A stretch of DNA of 64,000 nucleotides from Streptomyces sp. 2114.4 (GTDB lineage: Bacteria; Actinomycetota; Actinomycetes; Streptomycetales; Streptomycetaceae): the NCBI RefSeq assembly GCF_900187385.1, contig NZ_FYEY01000001.1, forward strand, positions 7,006,001 to 7,070,000, given 5' to 3'. Below are positions 9,701 to 17,632 of the stretch, one piece after another (the first letter of the stretch is position 1; every line of letters begins with the position of its first letter). Position numbers and translations under genes: made by a program. The notes below the pieces were generated by a model that did no database searches, was not told where the DNA came from, and was given only the letters and a program-made list of their open reading frames with translations.

Positions 9701-9986
9701 CCTCGCCGCCGGCCCGCGGCAGGGACCACAGGACGTTCTGGACCTCGGCGACCAGCCGGTCACCGGCCGGGGAGAGGGACGCGGCGCCATTGGTCGCGGC
9801 AGTGAAGGACAGGGCGGCGCCGCTCGCACCGGCGTCCTGCGCCCAGGCGCCGGCAGCCGTGGCACCGGCCAGACCCGCCGCCGCGGCGGCCGAGGCGGTG
9901 CCCTGCAGAAATCTGCGGCGGGACAGCGGCGCGGGGAGAAGGGGGGAGTTCTCGAAACGATCCTCGAAACGATCCGTGGTGTCCAA
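6774..9986 (-). CDS. Tat-exported beta-propeller/amidohydrolase fusion protein
   Basis: A 1070-residue exported enzyme. The N terminus carries a twin-arginine signal (SRRRFLQG then a long Ala-rich stretch). Residues about 50-620 hold many repeats of the TolB/PD40 propeller type (LSPDGRKVAFA, WSPDGRYLAYC). Residues about 640-1060 form a metal-dependent amidohydrolase: the first metal motif is DAHTHPW near residue 700 and a late Asp occurs in LGTDQPLVP near 945. Such propeller-amidohydrolase proteins probably cleave extracellular peptides or amides; the substrate is unknown. The TTG at 9986 follows AGGAGG by 4 bases and puts the Tat motif at the usual distance. It is single, with two terminators behind it, and divergent from an alpha/beta hydrolase. 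Confidence 0.85.
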   Translation of the reverse strand: MDTTDRFEDRFENSPLLPAPLSRRRFLQGTASAAAAAGLAGATAAGAWAQDAGASGAALSFTAATNGAASLSPAGDRLVAEVQNVLWSLPRAGGEAVALTPPDLEPTRPVHSPDGRRIAVCAYRGGAFHLWTLAADGSGLRQLTDGPWDDRGAAWSPDGTRIAFASERGGDAVAGSPYRIWVLEVTTKKLTRVTGLPGQEGPHQDAAWEDFDPCWSPDGTRLVFVRGRVAGAALVSRTVASVPADGRGAVRTEHSETATAQVLAPALSPTGRLAYLRTTDYPGPTCALVVDGGRVAVDGDVEPVPPRWVSRDELLLTVGGQFRIVRPDAPQRAVTIPFTARLPLERPRYRVKDYGFERTAAGPVRGVHLPALSPDGRKVAFAALNGLWIAPTSGGGTARRIVRSDATRYVLAPSWSRDGRALLYADDRDGLFAVRRHDLASGEETVLATGGRVQPALSPDGGRLAALDMSGNLVVRTLPDGAETVLAAPMGAGGLPGRPSWSPDGRYLAYCDRTRLNRRFREGYNVIRIVDTETGKDRLHPVAEHVSIADRYDSGPVWSPDGHWLAVIVESALWVLPVRPDGTPDGAPRQLTEESADHPSWSGDSGTLLYLSAGKLRLIGVSGSTARTVPLSLGHRPARARDTVVHAGRFWDGTGDEVREDVDVVVRNGRITAVEAHRPARSGAARRVDASGQTVLPGLWDAHTHPWQTTYGGRQTALQLAYGITTAVSCGGFSYEQARLREAVAAGALAGPRLLTCGELLDGARVAYSMGRAHRTRAGLRRSLARGAALDWDFVKTYVRAPGWVMEEAARFAHQRLGVRAGSHLLTPGIQLGQDLTTHLQATQRLEFGHAVSGSGHAYQDVEEVYTGTDFHLLATPFSAAALLGDDPALADDVRVTRLMPPWDTALVRENAGHRPTPAQLADIDSEVGLYRRVLAGGGLVALGTDQPLVPVGLGLHLCLRALHRGGLSVSRTLRTATALPAQVFGAQRDLGTLEVGKLGDMTLVDGDPFRDFNSLVRTSAVLRGGRLFAQRELTDSFPAPAARSLRSAGTDWLEVGRQQRRESCCDVSH

Positions 9987-10181
9987 CGTTCCTCCTGCGA
10001 AAGGGGGTTGCGGCACAGAGTCATCAAAGAACCGGCTGATCGTGTCACGCCGCCCGGGGACCGGGGCAACCACGCCACGCGCGCCCCGTGGCGCACCGCC
10101 GCCCCGCGCGCAAGAGTGGGCGCCGACGACTCGTCAGCCACCGCCCGTCAGCCACCGCCCCGGCAGTCAGGAGACGACGCC

Positions 10182-11105
10182 ATGCAGGCCATGCAGCAGG
10201 ACTTCCACCAGGCCCCGGACGGCGCCCGTATCGCCACCTACACCTGGCTCCCGCCGTCCGGTCACCCGCGCGCCCTGGTCCAGATCGCCCACGGCGCCGC
10301 GGAACACGGCCGGCGCTACGACCGCTTCGCACGCTTCCTGACCGGCCACGGCTATGCCGTCCTCGCCTCCGACCACCGGGGCCACGGCGCCACCGCCGCT
10401 TCCACCGGCGGCCGCGGGGTGGTCGGCGAGGACGCCTGGCGGGCGATGGTCAGCGACCTCAAGGGCATCGGCAACCATGCGGCCGCCGCCCATCCCGGCG
10501 TCCCCCTGGTGCTGCTCGGCCACAGCATGGGCGCGATGCTGGCCCGCGACTACGCCGAGGAGTACGGCGCCGACCTCGCCGGACTGATCCTCACCGGCGC
10601 CTTCCGCACCCTGCCCGGCCTGGACCTCGACGGCGCCGTCGACGAACTGGACCAGGAGATCGCCCGGCACGGCCGCCGCGCGCTCTCCTCCTTCATCCCG
10701 CGCACCTTCAGCTCCTTCAACGACGCCTTCCCCCACCGCACTGGCTTCGAATGGCTCTCCCGCGACGCCGCCGAGGTGGACGCCTACGTGGCCGACGAGG
10801 ACTGCGGCTTCCCGTTCTGCGCCGGTCTCGCCGCCGACTGGGTACGCGCCATCCGCAAGATCAACGACCCGGCACACCTCGCCCGCATCCCGCGCGGACT
10901 GCCCGTCCACCTCGCCGTCGGCGACCAGGACCCCTGCCACCAGCGGATGACGTTGATCCACGAACTCCTGGAGGACTTCCGCTATCTGGGCACCCGCGAT
11001 CTGACCTGGCGGGCCTATCCGGACGCCCGCCACGAGATCCTGAACGAGACCAACCGTGACGAGGTCCAGGACGACCTGCTGGCCTGGCTCGACAAGCACG
11101 TCTGA
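10182..11105 (+). CDS. Alpha/beta hydrolase, monoacylglycerol lipase-like
   Basis: A 307-residue alpha/beta hydrolase of the serine aminopeptidase S33 / monoacylglycerol lipase group. The nucleophile elbow GHSMG lies near residue 113, the oxyanion region is HGAAEHGRRYDRFA, the acid is likely in GDQDP and the His in DARHE near residue 285. No signal peptide is visible, so it should be cytoplasmic. The ATG at 10182 follows GGAG at a good distance; the open frame extends far upstream, but there it overlaps the divergent Tat protein. A perfect palindrome lies right after the stop codon. The substrate could be a lipid ester or a small ester. Confidence 0.88.
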   Translation: MQAMQQDFHQAPDGARIATYTWLPPSGHPRALVQIAHGAAEHGRRYDRFARFLTGHGYAVLASDHRGHGATAASTGGRGVVGEDAWRAMVSDLKGIGNHAAAAHPGVPLVLLGHSMGAMLARDYAEEYGADLAGLILTGAFRTLPGLDLDGAVDELDQEIARHGRRALSSFIPRTFSSFNDAFPHRTGFEWLSRDAAEVDAYVADEDCGFPFCAGLAADWVRAIRKINDPAHLARIPRGLPVHLAVGDQDPCHQRMTLIHELLEDFRYLGTRDLTWRAYPDARHEILNETNRDEVQDDLLAWLDKHV

Positions 11106-11106
11106 G

Positions 11107-11128
11107 CGCTGCCCGGGCCCGGGCAGCG
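11107..11128. terminator. Palindromic terminator between convergent genes
   Basis: A perfect 22-base palindrome starts 2 bases after the hydrolase stop. It lies between the convergent hydrolase and YiaA/B genes and could work in both directions. Confidence 0.6.
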
Positions 11129-11181
11129 GCCGGGAACCGGGGCCGCGGCCCGGACGTCAGACCGCGGCCCCGGTCGCCGGA

Positions 11182-11475
11182 TCAGACCTGCCCCGGCTTG
11201 AAGACGTCCTGTTCGATGAGGATTTTGTCGATCCGGGCCTTGTCCACCCGGTTCGTCACCTCCTCGACCTCCTGGCGGTCGCGGATGCACTTGGCCAGGG
11301 TGAACGCGGAGGACACCACGAAGACCAGGCCGATGGCGAGGAAGCCGCGCTCCCAGGGCCCCACCGGCAGTTTGATGATCCCGATCACCAGCGCCGCCAG
11401 CGACAGCCCGAAGGAGATCGCGGCCTGGACGAAGAAGGCCGTGGTCGTCGGCCGCTGAATCGATGGAGTAGTCAT
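11182..11475 (-). CDS. YiaA/YiaB family small inner-membrane protein
   Basis: A 97-residue protein with two membrane helices (about residues 11-33 and 40-60) and the YiaA/B signature: AFFVQAAISFG, WERGFLAIGL and SAFTLAKCIRDRQE. A charged helical C-terminal tail should be cytoplasmic. The family is found in stress and envelope contexts but its activity is not known. I used the ATG at 11475 because it gives the family N terminus; no good ribosome site precedes it, so it may be read from a leaderless or nearly leaderless message. Confidence 0.85.
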   Translation of the reverse strand: MTTPSIQRPTTTAFFVQAAISFGLSLAALVIGIIKLPVGPWERGFLAIGLVFVVSSAFTLAKCIRDRQEVEEVTNRVDKARIDKILIEQDVFKPGQV

Positions 11476-11639
11476 GCGCGTAGCGTGACGGCGCCGTGAC
11501 GGCGGTGCATGAGTACGAGTACTCATCTCTCCTGTCGGCCGTACCCGCCCCGACGCACCGGTATGGCAGCACCCACCCTCTGACATGCGGTATTGTTCTC
11601 GTGCGCGGTCAGCCGGGGATTCCCGGCCGGAACGGGCAC

Positions 11640-11713
<74 letters not shown>

Positions 11714-11740
11714 CTGGAGTTCTCTCCATTGTCGCAGGTC

Positions 11741-11774
11741 AGAGCCTTGTTTCACGAGAGTGAAGCAGGGCTCT
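11741..11774 (+). terminator. Terminator of the tRNA-Pro gene
   Basis: A 15-base stem (11741-11755 with 11760-11774, two G-U pairs) and a GAGA loop, 28 bases past the tRNA. A TTG-rich run follows. Confidence 0.8.
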
Positions 11775-11885
11775 TGATCGTTTTCCGGGTTCCTCGCGGA
11801 CTTCCCGCACCGGCAATGATCATGGTCGGCGGGCGGCTCGCCCGGGTGGATGCCCGGGGTAAACGGCCGGCCCGGCGTTCCCCGG

Positions 11886-13064
11886 TCATCGGTACCGCCT
11901 GCGCCCCACCACCGCCGCGAGGGTCAGCGGAACCGTCAGCAGCATGGCGATCAGGAAGAGCTGCCCGTACCTGTGGTCCGCCGCCGTGGTGGCCGTCAGG
12001 CTGCTGGCGAGGGCGCTGCCGCCGTAGAGGCTGACCCCGAACATCGCCACGCCGGTGGCCCTGGCCGCCGGGGCGACGGCGATCGCCCACGACTGCAACG
12101 TGGTGTGCATGAACGACCAACTGCCACCCAGCAGCAGTGCGGTGACCGCCAGTGCCGGGAGGGACCGGCTCGTCGCCGCGGCGGCGTAGGCCGCGGCAGC
12201 GGCAGCCCCGCCGACCAGGAGCAGCACTGCCGGGCTCCACCGTCCCACCAGTCTCTTGACCACCTGCGCGAAACCCATGGCCCCCGCGCCGTACAGCGCG
12301 GACACCGCCCCGGCCACGGCGGTCGGCACGCCCCGGGCCTCCAGCGCGGGCGCCAGGTACGTCAAGAAGCCCAGCAGTACGGCGCCTTCGGCCAGGGCGA
12401 GCGCCATCACGAACCACATCCACCGCGACCGCAGCACGATACGGAAGGGCGCCAGCAGGGATCCGGCGGGCTCCCGCTGGGGCTCGGCCAGGTGCCGCAG
12501 CGCGTGGGCGAGGTAGGCCGCGACCAGGCCCGGCAGCAGGAACACCGTGCGCCAGCCGGCGTAGTGCGCCAGCGCCCCGGCCACCACGGTGCCCAGCGCG
12601 GTCCCCAGGGAGAAGGCGGTCATCAGGTCGCTGAGCGGGCGCTGGCGGACCTCGGCGGGTACCACGTCGCCGACGTAGCTCAGTGAAGCCGGGACGCAGG
12701 CGGCGAAGCAGGCCCCGGCGAGGGCGCGGGCCACGATCAGGAACGTGAGGTCGGGGGCGAGGGCGGACAGCAGGGAGGAGACGGTGCCCGCCGTCAGCGA
12801 GAGCCGCATCACCCGCACCCGGCCCAGGCGGTCACTGGCCAGCCCCCACACCGGCTGCATCAGGCCGTAGCACAGGAAGTAGACACTGGCCGCGAGGACG
12901 ACGGAGGCCATGCCGGCGCCGAGTTGGGCGGCGATGAGCACCAGCATGGGCGTGATGCAGAAGCGGTCGAAGTTGCTGACGAATCCGGCCGAACGCAACA
13001 GCCGGAGTGAACGGGAGGATAGGGAGGCGGAGTTGGGGGGTGCGGTGGTGGGGACGGTGGTCAC
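11886..13064 (-). CDS. MFS drug/metabolite exporter
   Basis: A 392-residue major facilitator with about 12 helices. The loop-2 signature reads WGLASDRLGRVRVMRL (residues about 75-90), and the N terminus begins the first helix as AGFVSNFDRFCITPML. It resembles the drug:proton antiporter group that exports small hydrophobic compounds. The GTG at 13064 follows GGAG by about 11 bases. It is divergent from a MmyB-type regulator gene with only 165 bases between, a common regulator/exporter arrangement, so expression is probably controlled by that regulator. The substrate is unknown. Confidence 0.85.
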   Translation of the reverse strand: MTTVPTTAPPNSASLSSRSLRLLRSAGFVSNFDRFCITPMLVLIAAQLGAGMASVVLAASVYFLCYGLMQPVWGLASDRLGRVRVMRLSLTAGTVSSLLSALAPDLTFLIVARALAGACFAACVPASLSYVGDVVPAEVRQRPLSDLMTAFSLGTALGTVVAGALAHYAGWRTVFLLPGLVAAYLAHALRHLAEPQREPAGSLLAPFRIVLRSRWMWFVMALALAEGAVLLGFLTYLAPALEARGVPTAVAGAVSALYGAGAMGFAQVVKRLVGRWSPAVLLLVGGAAAAAAYAAAATSRSLPALAVTALLLGGSWSFMHTTLQSWAIAVAPAARATGVAMFGVSLYGGSALASSLTATTAADHRYGQLFLIAMLLTVPLTLAAVVGRRRYR

Positions 13065-13146
13065 GGGAAGCCGGCTCCTTTCTGTCCTGTGCCCGGGTGG
13101 TACCGGGTCCCCTCAAGATCACCACCCTGGCCGTCCGGATGGCCGC

Positions 13147-13160
13147 CGTAAGCGGTTACG
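13147..13160. promoter_or_regulatory. Candidate operator between the MmyB regulator and MFS genes
   Basis: An inverted repeat CGTAA-GCGG-TTACG in the 165-base divergent gap. It is the only clear dyad there and lies where either promoter could be blocked. Confidence 0.4.
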
Positions 13161-13229
13161 ATCGCTCACACCCTTGCCGTGCGCCGCTGTGTGAACACCG
13201 TGGCTCGGCGGAGAGGGGAAGGGGGCGTG

Positions 13230-14084
13230 ATGGGCGGCGGGGTGGAGCGGCCGGCCGGCGAGGGCGGTACGGCGCAAGCCCTGCGCCGGGAGCTGGGCGC
13301 GTTCCTGCGCTCGCGCCGGGAACGGCTTTCCCCGACTGAGCTGGACCTGCCGGTGGCGCCGCGACGCCGCACCCCGGGCCTGCGCCGCGGCGAGGTGGCC
13401 GACCTGGCCGGCATCAGCAGCTCCTGGTACGCGTGGCTGGAACAAGGGCGGGTGCGCACCTCCGAGCAGGTGTTGCGGTCGGTGGCGCGGGCCCTGCGGC
13501 TGGACGAGGCGGAGACCGCGCACGTCCTGTCGTTCACCGAGGACCCGGCACCGGCCGGGGAGCCGCCGGGCTGGGTCTCGCGCAACCTGTTGTCGCTGGT
13601 GGAGTCGGTCTCACCCAACCCGGCCGCGGTCATCGACCCGCACTGGGACCTGCTGGCTTGGAACGCCGGTTACGCGGCGCTGCTGACCGACCCCGCGCGG
13701 CTGCCGCCCAAGCGGCGCAATCTGCCGTGGCTGGTGTTCCGCTGGGCTCCCGCTCGTGTCCTGATCGTCAACTGGGAGGTCGAGGCGCGCTATCTGCTGG
13801 GACAGTTCCGCGCCAACGCGGCCCGCCACCCCGCGGACCGGCGGTACGCCGAGATCGTCGCCGAGATCACCCAGGACGTGGACGCGGCCCGTTGGTACGG
13901 CGAGCGGGAGACGGCGATCTACCGTCCCGCCGTGCGGCACTTCCGGCATCCCACGGCGGGCGAACTGCGCCTGCGCTACGTCAAGTTGGCAGCCGTCGAC
14001 GAGCCCGGTCATCACCTGCTGTGCTACCTGCCCGATGACCGGGACACCGAGGCGGCGGTGCGCAGGCTCACCGGGGGCGGGTGA
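13230..14084 (+). CDS. XRE-family regulator with MmyB ligand-binding domain
   Basis: A 284-residue regulator. The N-terminal helix-turn-helix (about residues 14-80) contains the MmyB-type signature RRTPGLRRGEVADLAGIS and WYAWLEQGR. The C-terminal PAS-like MmyB domain (about 110-275) starts NPAAVIDPHWDLLAWN. Structures of such C-terminal domains suggest that they bind fatty acid-like ligands. The start could be the ATG at 13230 or the adjacent GTG at 13227. It is divergent from the MFS exporter and probably represses or activates it in response to a small lipophilic compound. Confidence 0.9.
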   Translation: MGGGVERPAGEGGTAQALRRELGAFLRSRRERLSPTELDLPVAPRRRTPGLRRGEVADLAGISSSWYAWLEQGRVRTSEQVLRSVARALRLDEAETAHVLSFTEDPAPAGEPPGWVSRNLLSLVESVSPNPAAVIDPHWDLLAWNAGYAALLTDPARLPPKRRNLPWLVFRWAPARVLIVNWEVEARYLLGQFRANAARHPADRRYAEIVAEITQDVDAARWYGERETAIYRPAVRHFRHPTAGELRLRYVKLAAVDEPGHHLLCYLPDDRDTEAAVRRLTGGG

Positions 14085-14206
14085 ACGCTCCGTCGGGCCA
14101 GGGCGCGTAGCGGCGCCGGAGCGCGGGCGTGCTCGCCGCCGTCGCACCACATGCGGCCTTCCTGTTTGACGAGGCGTTCCACAAAGCCGCCGCTGCATGA
14201 CCGGGA

Positions 14207-14227
14207 CCCGGGCATTACCTGCCCGGG
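14207..14227. terminator. Hairpin between convergent regulator and MFS genes
   Basis: Arms CCCGGGC/GCCCGGG (14207-14213, 14221-14227) with a 7-base loop. It sits just beyond the stop of the minus-strand MFS gene. Confidence 0.6.
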
Positions 14228-14232
14228 CCGGC

Positions 14233-15462
14233 TCACGAGCGGGCGACGGAAGTGGCGCTCTTCTGTGGGCCGGGGGCGGTCGCCGGCACGTTTTCCGGCA
14301 TCTCGGGTTCGTGCAGCGTGCGCAGCAGCAGCCATCCCAGGGCGGGGAAGGCGATGAGCGGGGTCAGGGCGGTCTGCAGGGAGGTGGCATCCGCGGCGGC
14401 GCCGATGAGCGGGCCGGCGAGGCCGCCGATGCTGACGGTCAGGCCCAGGGTGACGCCGGCGGCGGTGCCGGCGTGCCGCGGGAGGTAGTCCTGGCCGAGG
14501 GTGACGTGCAGGGAGAAGGGTACGTACAGGCCGGCCGAGGTCAGGGCGGTGAACAGGTACAGGAGCGGGCCGGGGACCAGAACGACGCCGGCGACGGCGG
14601 GGACGGTCAGGGCGTAGGACCAGCGGACCACCGCGGTACGGCCGTAGCGGGTGGCGAGCCGGCCTCCGGCGACGGTACCGATGGCGCCGCCGAGGTAGAG
14701 CACGAACAGGGCCGCGGTGCCCGCGGATTCCCCTCCTCCGGTGCGCTGGCGTGCGTACAGGGAGAGGAAGGCGCTCAGGCCGACGAAGACGATCGAGCGG
14801 CACACGACGGCGCCGGACATCATGAGGAAGGCCGGCCAGTCATCCTTGCCCGCCGGACGGCCTCCGGCACCGGAGGTGGCCCTGGCCGGGGCGGGGAGGC
14901 CGACGGTCCGCAGCGCGGCCACGCACAGGGCGGTGCCGGCCAGGGCCGGGACGACCAGGAGCGGAGAGGCGCGCAGGCCGCCGGTGGCGATCACGGCGGA
15001 GACCATCAGCGGCGCGGCCGCGAAGCCGATGTTGCCGCCGAGGGAGAACAGGCCCATCGCGGTGTGGCTGCCGCGGCTCGCGATACGGGCGATACGGGCG
15101 GACTCGGGGTGGTAGGCCGCCACCCCGACACCGGAGACGGCAATGACGGTCAGGGTCAGTGCGTAGGACCCGCCGATGCCGCTGAGGGCGACGCCGACGC
15201 CCGCGGTCAGGGCACTCACGGGCAGCAGCCAGGGCATCGCCCGCCGGTCGGTCAGGGCGCCGAACAACGGCTGGGCCACCGAGGAGAGCAGCGAGGCGGC
15301 CAGGACGATGCCGGAGGCCGCGGCGTAGGTGTAGGCCCGCTCGGAGAGGAAGAACGGCACGAGCGCGGCCACCGCGCCCTGGTAGATGTCGACGCAGGCG
15401 TGGCTCAGGGACAGGAGCTTGAGGGAGGTGGTGGAGCGCGCTGGGGACTGGTTGGTGGACAC
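14233..15462 (-). CDS. MFS transporter, fosmidomycin-resistance (Fsr)-like
   Basis: A 409-residue transporter with about 12 helices and features of the Fsr group: LSLSHACVDIYQGAVAALVPFF in helix 1, QPLFGALTDRRAMPWLLP in loop 2 and AAYHPESARIARIASRG in the middle of the N-half, where E. coli Fsr has a very similar segment. Fsr-like proteins export small drugs such as fosmidomycin; the natural substrate here is unknown. The GTG at 15462 gives the family N terminus. It is divergent from an AraC regulator with only 54 bases between. Confidence 0.85.
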   Translation of the reverse strand: MSTNQSPARSTTSLKLLSLSHACVDIYQGAVAALVPFFLSERAYTYAAASGIVLAASLLSSVAQPLFGALTDRRAMPWLLPVSALTAGVGVALSGIGGSYALTLTVIAVSGVGVAAYHPESARIARIASRGSHTAMGLFSLGGNIGFAAAPLMVSAVIATGGLRASPLLVVPALAGTALCVAALRTVGLPAPARATSGAGGRPAGKDDWPAFLMMSGAVVCRSIVFVGLSAFLSLYARQRTGGGESAGTAALFVLYLGGAIGTVAGGRLATRYGRTAVVRWSYALTVPAVAGVVLVPGPLLYLFTALTSAGLYVPFSLHVTLGQDYLPRHAGTAAGVTLGLTVSIGGLAGPLIGAAADATSLQTALTPLIAFPALGWLLLRTLHEPEMPENVPATAPGPQKSATSVARS

Positions 15463-15516
15463 CCACCGATCGTCACCGCCGCGCCGGCTGTCCCGCTTCC
15501 GATAAAGTGCCAACAC

Positions 15517-16263
15517 ATGTCGAATATCCGCCACACACCTGCCGCGCCGGCCCACGCGCTGGCGCTGGCGGCCGGTGAACGCATCGACGCCCACCGCCAT
15601 GACAACCACCAGATCGTCTACGCGGGCTCCGGCGTCCTCGCCGTCACCACCGACGCCGGCACCTGGTTCGCCCCCGGCACCCGCGCCATCTGGGTCCCCG
15701 CCGGTACCGTCCACGCCCACCGTGCCTATGGCCACCTCGACCTGCACACCCTCGGCCTGCCGGTCGGCGACAACCCCCTGCGCCTGGACGCGCCCACCGT
15801 CCTGGCGGTCAGCCCCCTGCTGCGCGAGCTGATCCTCGCCTACACCCGAGACCCCGCCGGGAGCGGCCCGGAGCGCCGCCGCCTGCGCGCCGTTCTCCTC
15901 GATCAGCTCCGCGCCTCGCCCCAGCAGCCCGTACAACTGCCGTCCCCCGCCGATCCGCGACTGGCCGCCGTCTGTGCCCTCCTGCACGACGACCCCGCCG
16001 ATTCCCGCACCCTCGCCGAGCTCGGCGCCCACACGCACACCGGGGAGCGCACCCTCAGCCGCCTCTTCCGCTCCGAGCTCGGCATGACCTTCCCTCAGTG
16101 GCGCACCCAACTGCGGCTGTACCACGCCCTGAAGATGCTCGCCGACGGCACATCCGTCACCGCCGTCGCCCGCCGCTGCGGCTGGTCCTCCACCAGTGCC
16201 TTCATCGATGTCTTCCGCCGTGCCTACGGATACACCCCGGGCGCTCACCACCGCCGGGAGTAG
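15517..16263 (+). CDS. AraC-family regulator with cupin sensor domain
   Basis: A 248-residue regulator: an N-terminal cupin (about residues 10-95, with AHRHDNHQIVYAGSGVL) and a C-terminal AraC pair of helix-turn-helix motifs (about 145-245, with GERTLSRLFRSELGMTFPQW and VARRCGWSSTSAFIDVFRRA). This architecture resembles E. coli NimR, which controls an adjacent exporter. Here the 54-base gap to the divergent Fsr-like transporter makes it the likely controller of that exporter. The ATG at 15517 has no strong ribosome site. Confidence 0.9.
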   Translation: MSNIRHTPAAPAHALALAAGERIDAHRHDNHQIVYAGSGVLAVTTDAGTWFAPGTRAIWVPAGTVHAHRAYGHLDLHTLGLPVGDNPLRLDAPTVLAVSPLLRELILAYTRDPAGSGPERRRLRAVLLDQLRASPQQPVQLPSPADPRLAAVCALLHDDPADSRTLAELGAHTHTGERTLSRLFRSELGMTFPQWRTQLRLYHALKMLADGTSVTAVARRCGWSSTSAFIDVFRRAYGYTPGAHHRRE

Positions 16264-16452
16264 CCGCGCGGCGGTCCGGCCGGCCCAGGTCGGCGGCGAA
16301 CCTCAAATCCAGCTCAACTCCTGGTTAAGCCGGAGCGGTCCCTACTGTCCGTAAGTGGACTGGTGCGCCCCGTACCCCCCGTGCCAGGATGAGAACGGCG
16401 GTGACGGTGCCTTAACTGTTCGTTGGGGCCGATCGATGGGGGGACGGTGGGC

Positions 16453-16941
16453 ATGAGCGTGGGGGACGACGGCCGGTCCGACGAGGCGGGCAGCACGCTC
16501 GCGGAGCGGCTGAGCCATCTCTTCGCGAACATGCACCCGCCGGGGGCCCCGTATACCAACGCCTTTGTGGCCGAGGAGATCAGCGCCGGGGACGAGGAGT
16601 ACGGCGGCGTCAAGGTCACCGAGCAGTATCTGTCGATGCTGCGCAACGGCCGGCGGACGAACCCGAGCCCGGAACTGCTGCGCGCGCTGTCCAAGTTCTT
16701 TGCCGTACCGGTCGGTTATCTGCTGGGGGACCTCTCGCAGCCGCAGGCCGCGCGGGTGGAGGAAGAGGTCCGCTTCCTCGCCGCCATGCGCGACCAGCGG
16801 GTGCGCGCCATCGCGCTGCGCTCCGTGGGGCTGCCGCCGGAGGTGCAGGACAGCCTGACGACGATCATCTCCCAGTTCCGGCAGCAGATGAACCTGCCGG
16901 CCGATCCGCCGGAGCGGGGCGGTGACCGGCACGGTGAGTGA
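16453..16941 (+). CDS. XRE-family helix-turn-helix regulator (antitoxin-like)
   Basis: A 162-residue regulator. The Cro/CI-type domain (about residues 15-95) includes GGVKVTEQYLSMLRNGRRTNPSPELLRALSKFF split over its recognition and following helices, and a YLLGD cap. The C-terminal part (about 100-150) is helical and may bind the next protein. It is the first gene of a coupled set with an ImmA/IrrE-like peptidase and a membrane protein. In ImmA/ImmR and IrrE/DdrO pairs the peptidase cleaves the XRE repressor; the same is inferred here. Starts at 16447 (GTG) or 16453 (ATG) are both possible. Confidence 0.85.
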   Translation: MSVGDDGRSDEAGSTLAERLSHLFANMHPPGAPYTNAFVAEEISAGDEEYGGVKVTEQYLSMLRNGRRTNPSPELLRALSKFFAVPVGYLLGDLSQPQAARVEEEVRFLAAMRDQRVRAIALRSVGLPPEVQDSLTTIISQFRQQMNLPADPPERGGDRHGE

Positions 16942-17014
16942 GCCGACGCGGACCGCTGAGCGCGGCCGGATTTTCGCTTCCTGGCAGCGGGCCGGACACG
17001 AGGACGGGACGAGC

Positions 17015-17632
17015 ATGCGAGTGGGGCAGATACGCAGGCGGTGCAAGCGGCTCATCAAGGAGCTGGCGCTGCCCGCCACGACCGACCTGCGGGGGATGTG
17101 CGAGATCGTCGCCGCACGGGTGGCGCGGCCCGTCCACCTGGTGCCGATGAGCCTGGGCGGGGTGGTCTCGGGGATGACGGCCGTCACCGACGACGGCTAC
17201 TGGGTCTTCTACGAGCTGAAGACCTCCCCCTGGCACCAGGCCCACATCGTGCTGCACGAACTGGGCCATCTGCTCCTGGGGCACGGCCAGGACCCCGCGG
17301 TCACCGAGGACGCGCTGAAGCTGTGGACGCCCTCGGTCGATGTGGCCACCGCCATGCGGCGCATGGGGCTGACCATGGGCTTCGCGCGGCACCACGGCTA
17401 TGACAACCTCGCCGAGCGGGAGACCGAAGTGCTCGGCACGCTGCTGATGGAACGGGTGGCGCCGTCCGCGGGCGAGCGCGAACTGCCCCTGGAGGGGCAG
17501 GCGGCCGAGCTGGCGGCGGCGCTCGGGCCCGCGTTGCAGCACCTCAGACGGCGGGAGGAAGCGCCGTCCGGCGGCACGGGCGGCGACGGTGTCGGTGCGG
17601 GGGCGACGGGGGACGGGGGTCCGCGTGTTTGA
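17015..17632 (+). CDS. ImmA/IrrE-like metallopeptidase
   Basis: A 205-residue protein with an HEXXH zinc motif, HELGH at residues 81-85 in the segment IVLHELGHLLLGHG. The N-terminal part (RRRCKRLIKELALP) is the typical start of the Streptomyces proteins often labelled toxin components. I chose the ATG at 17015 behind GAGG; the frame opens earlier (16922 and 16934), overlapping the regulator gene, so a longer form cannot be excluded. By analogy with ImmA and IrrE it probably cuts the upstream XRE regulator in response to a signal. Its stop overlaps the next gene by 8 bases. Confidence 0.82.
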   Translation: MRVGQIRRRCKRLIKELALPATTDLRGMCEIVAARVARPVHLVPMSLGGVVSGMTAVTDDGYWVFYELKTSPWHQAHIVLHELGHLLLGHGQDPAVTEDALKLWTPSVDVATAMRRMGLTMGFARHHGYDNLAERETEVLGTLLMERVAPSAGERELPLEGQAAELAAALGPALQHLRRREEAPSGGTGGDGVGAGATGDGGPRV

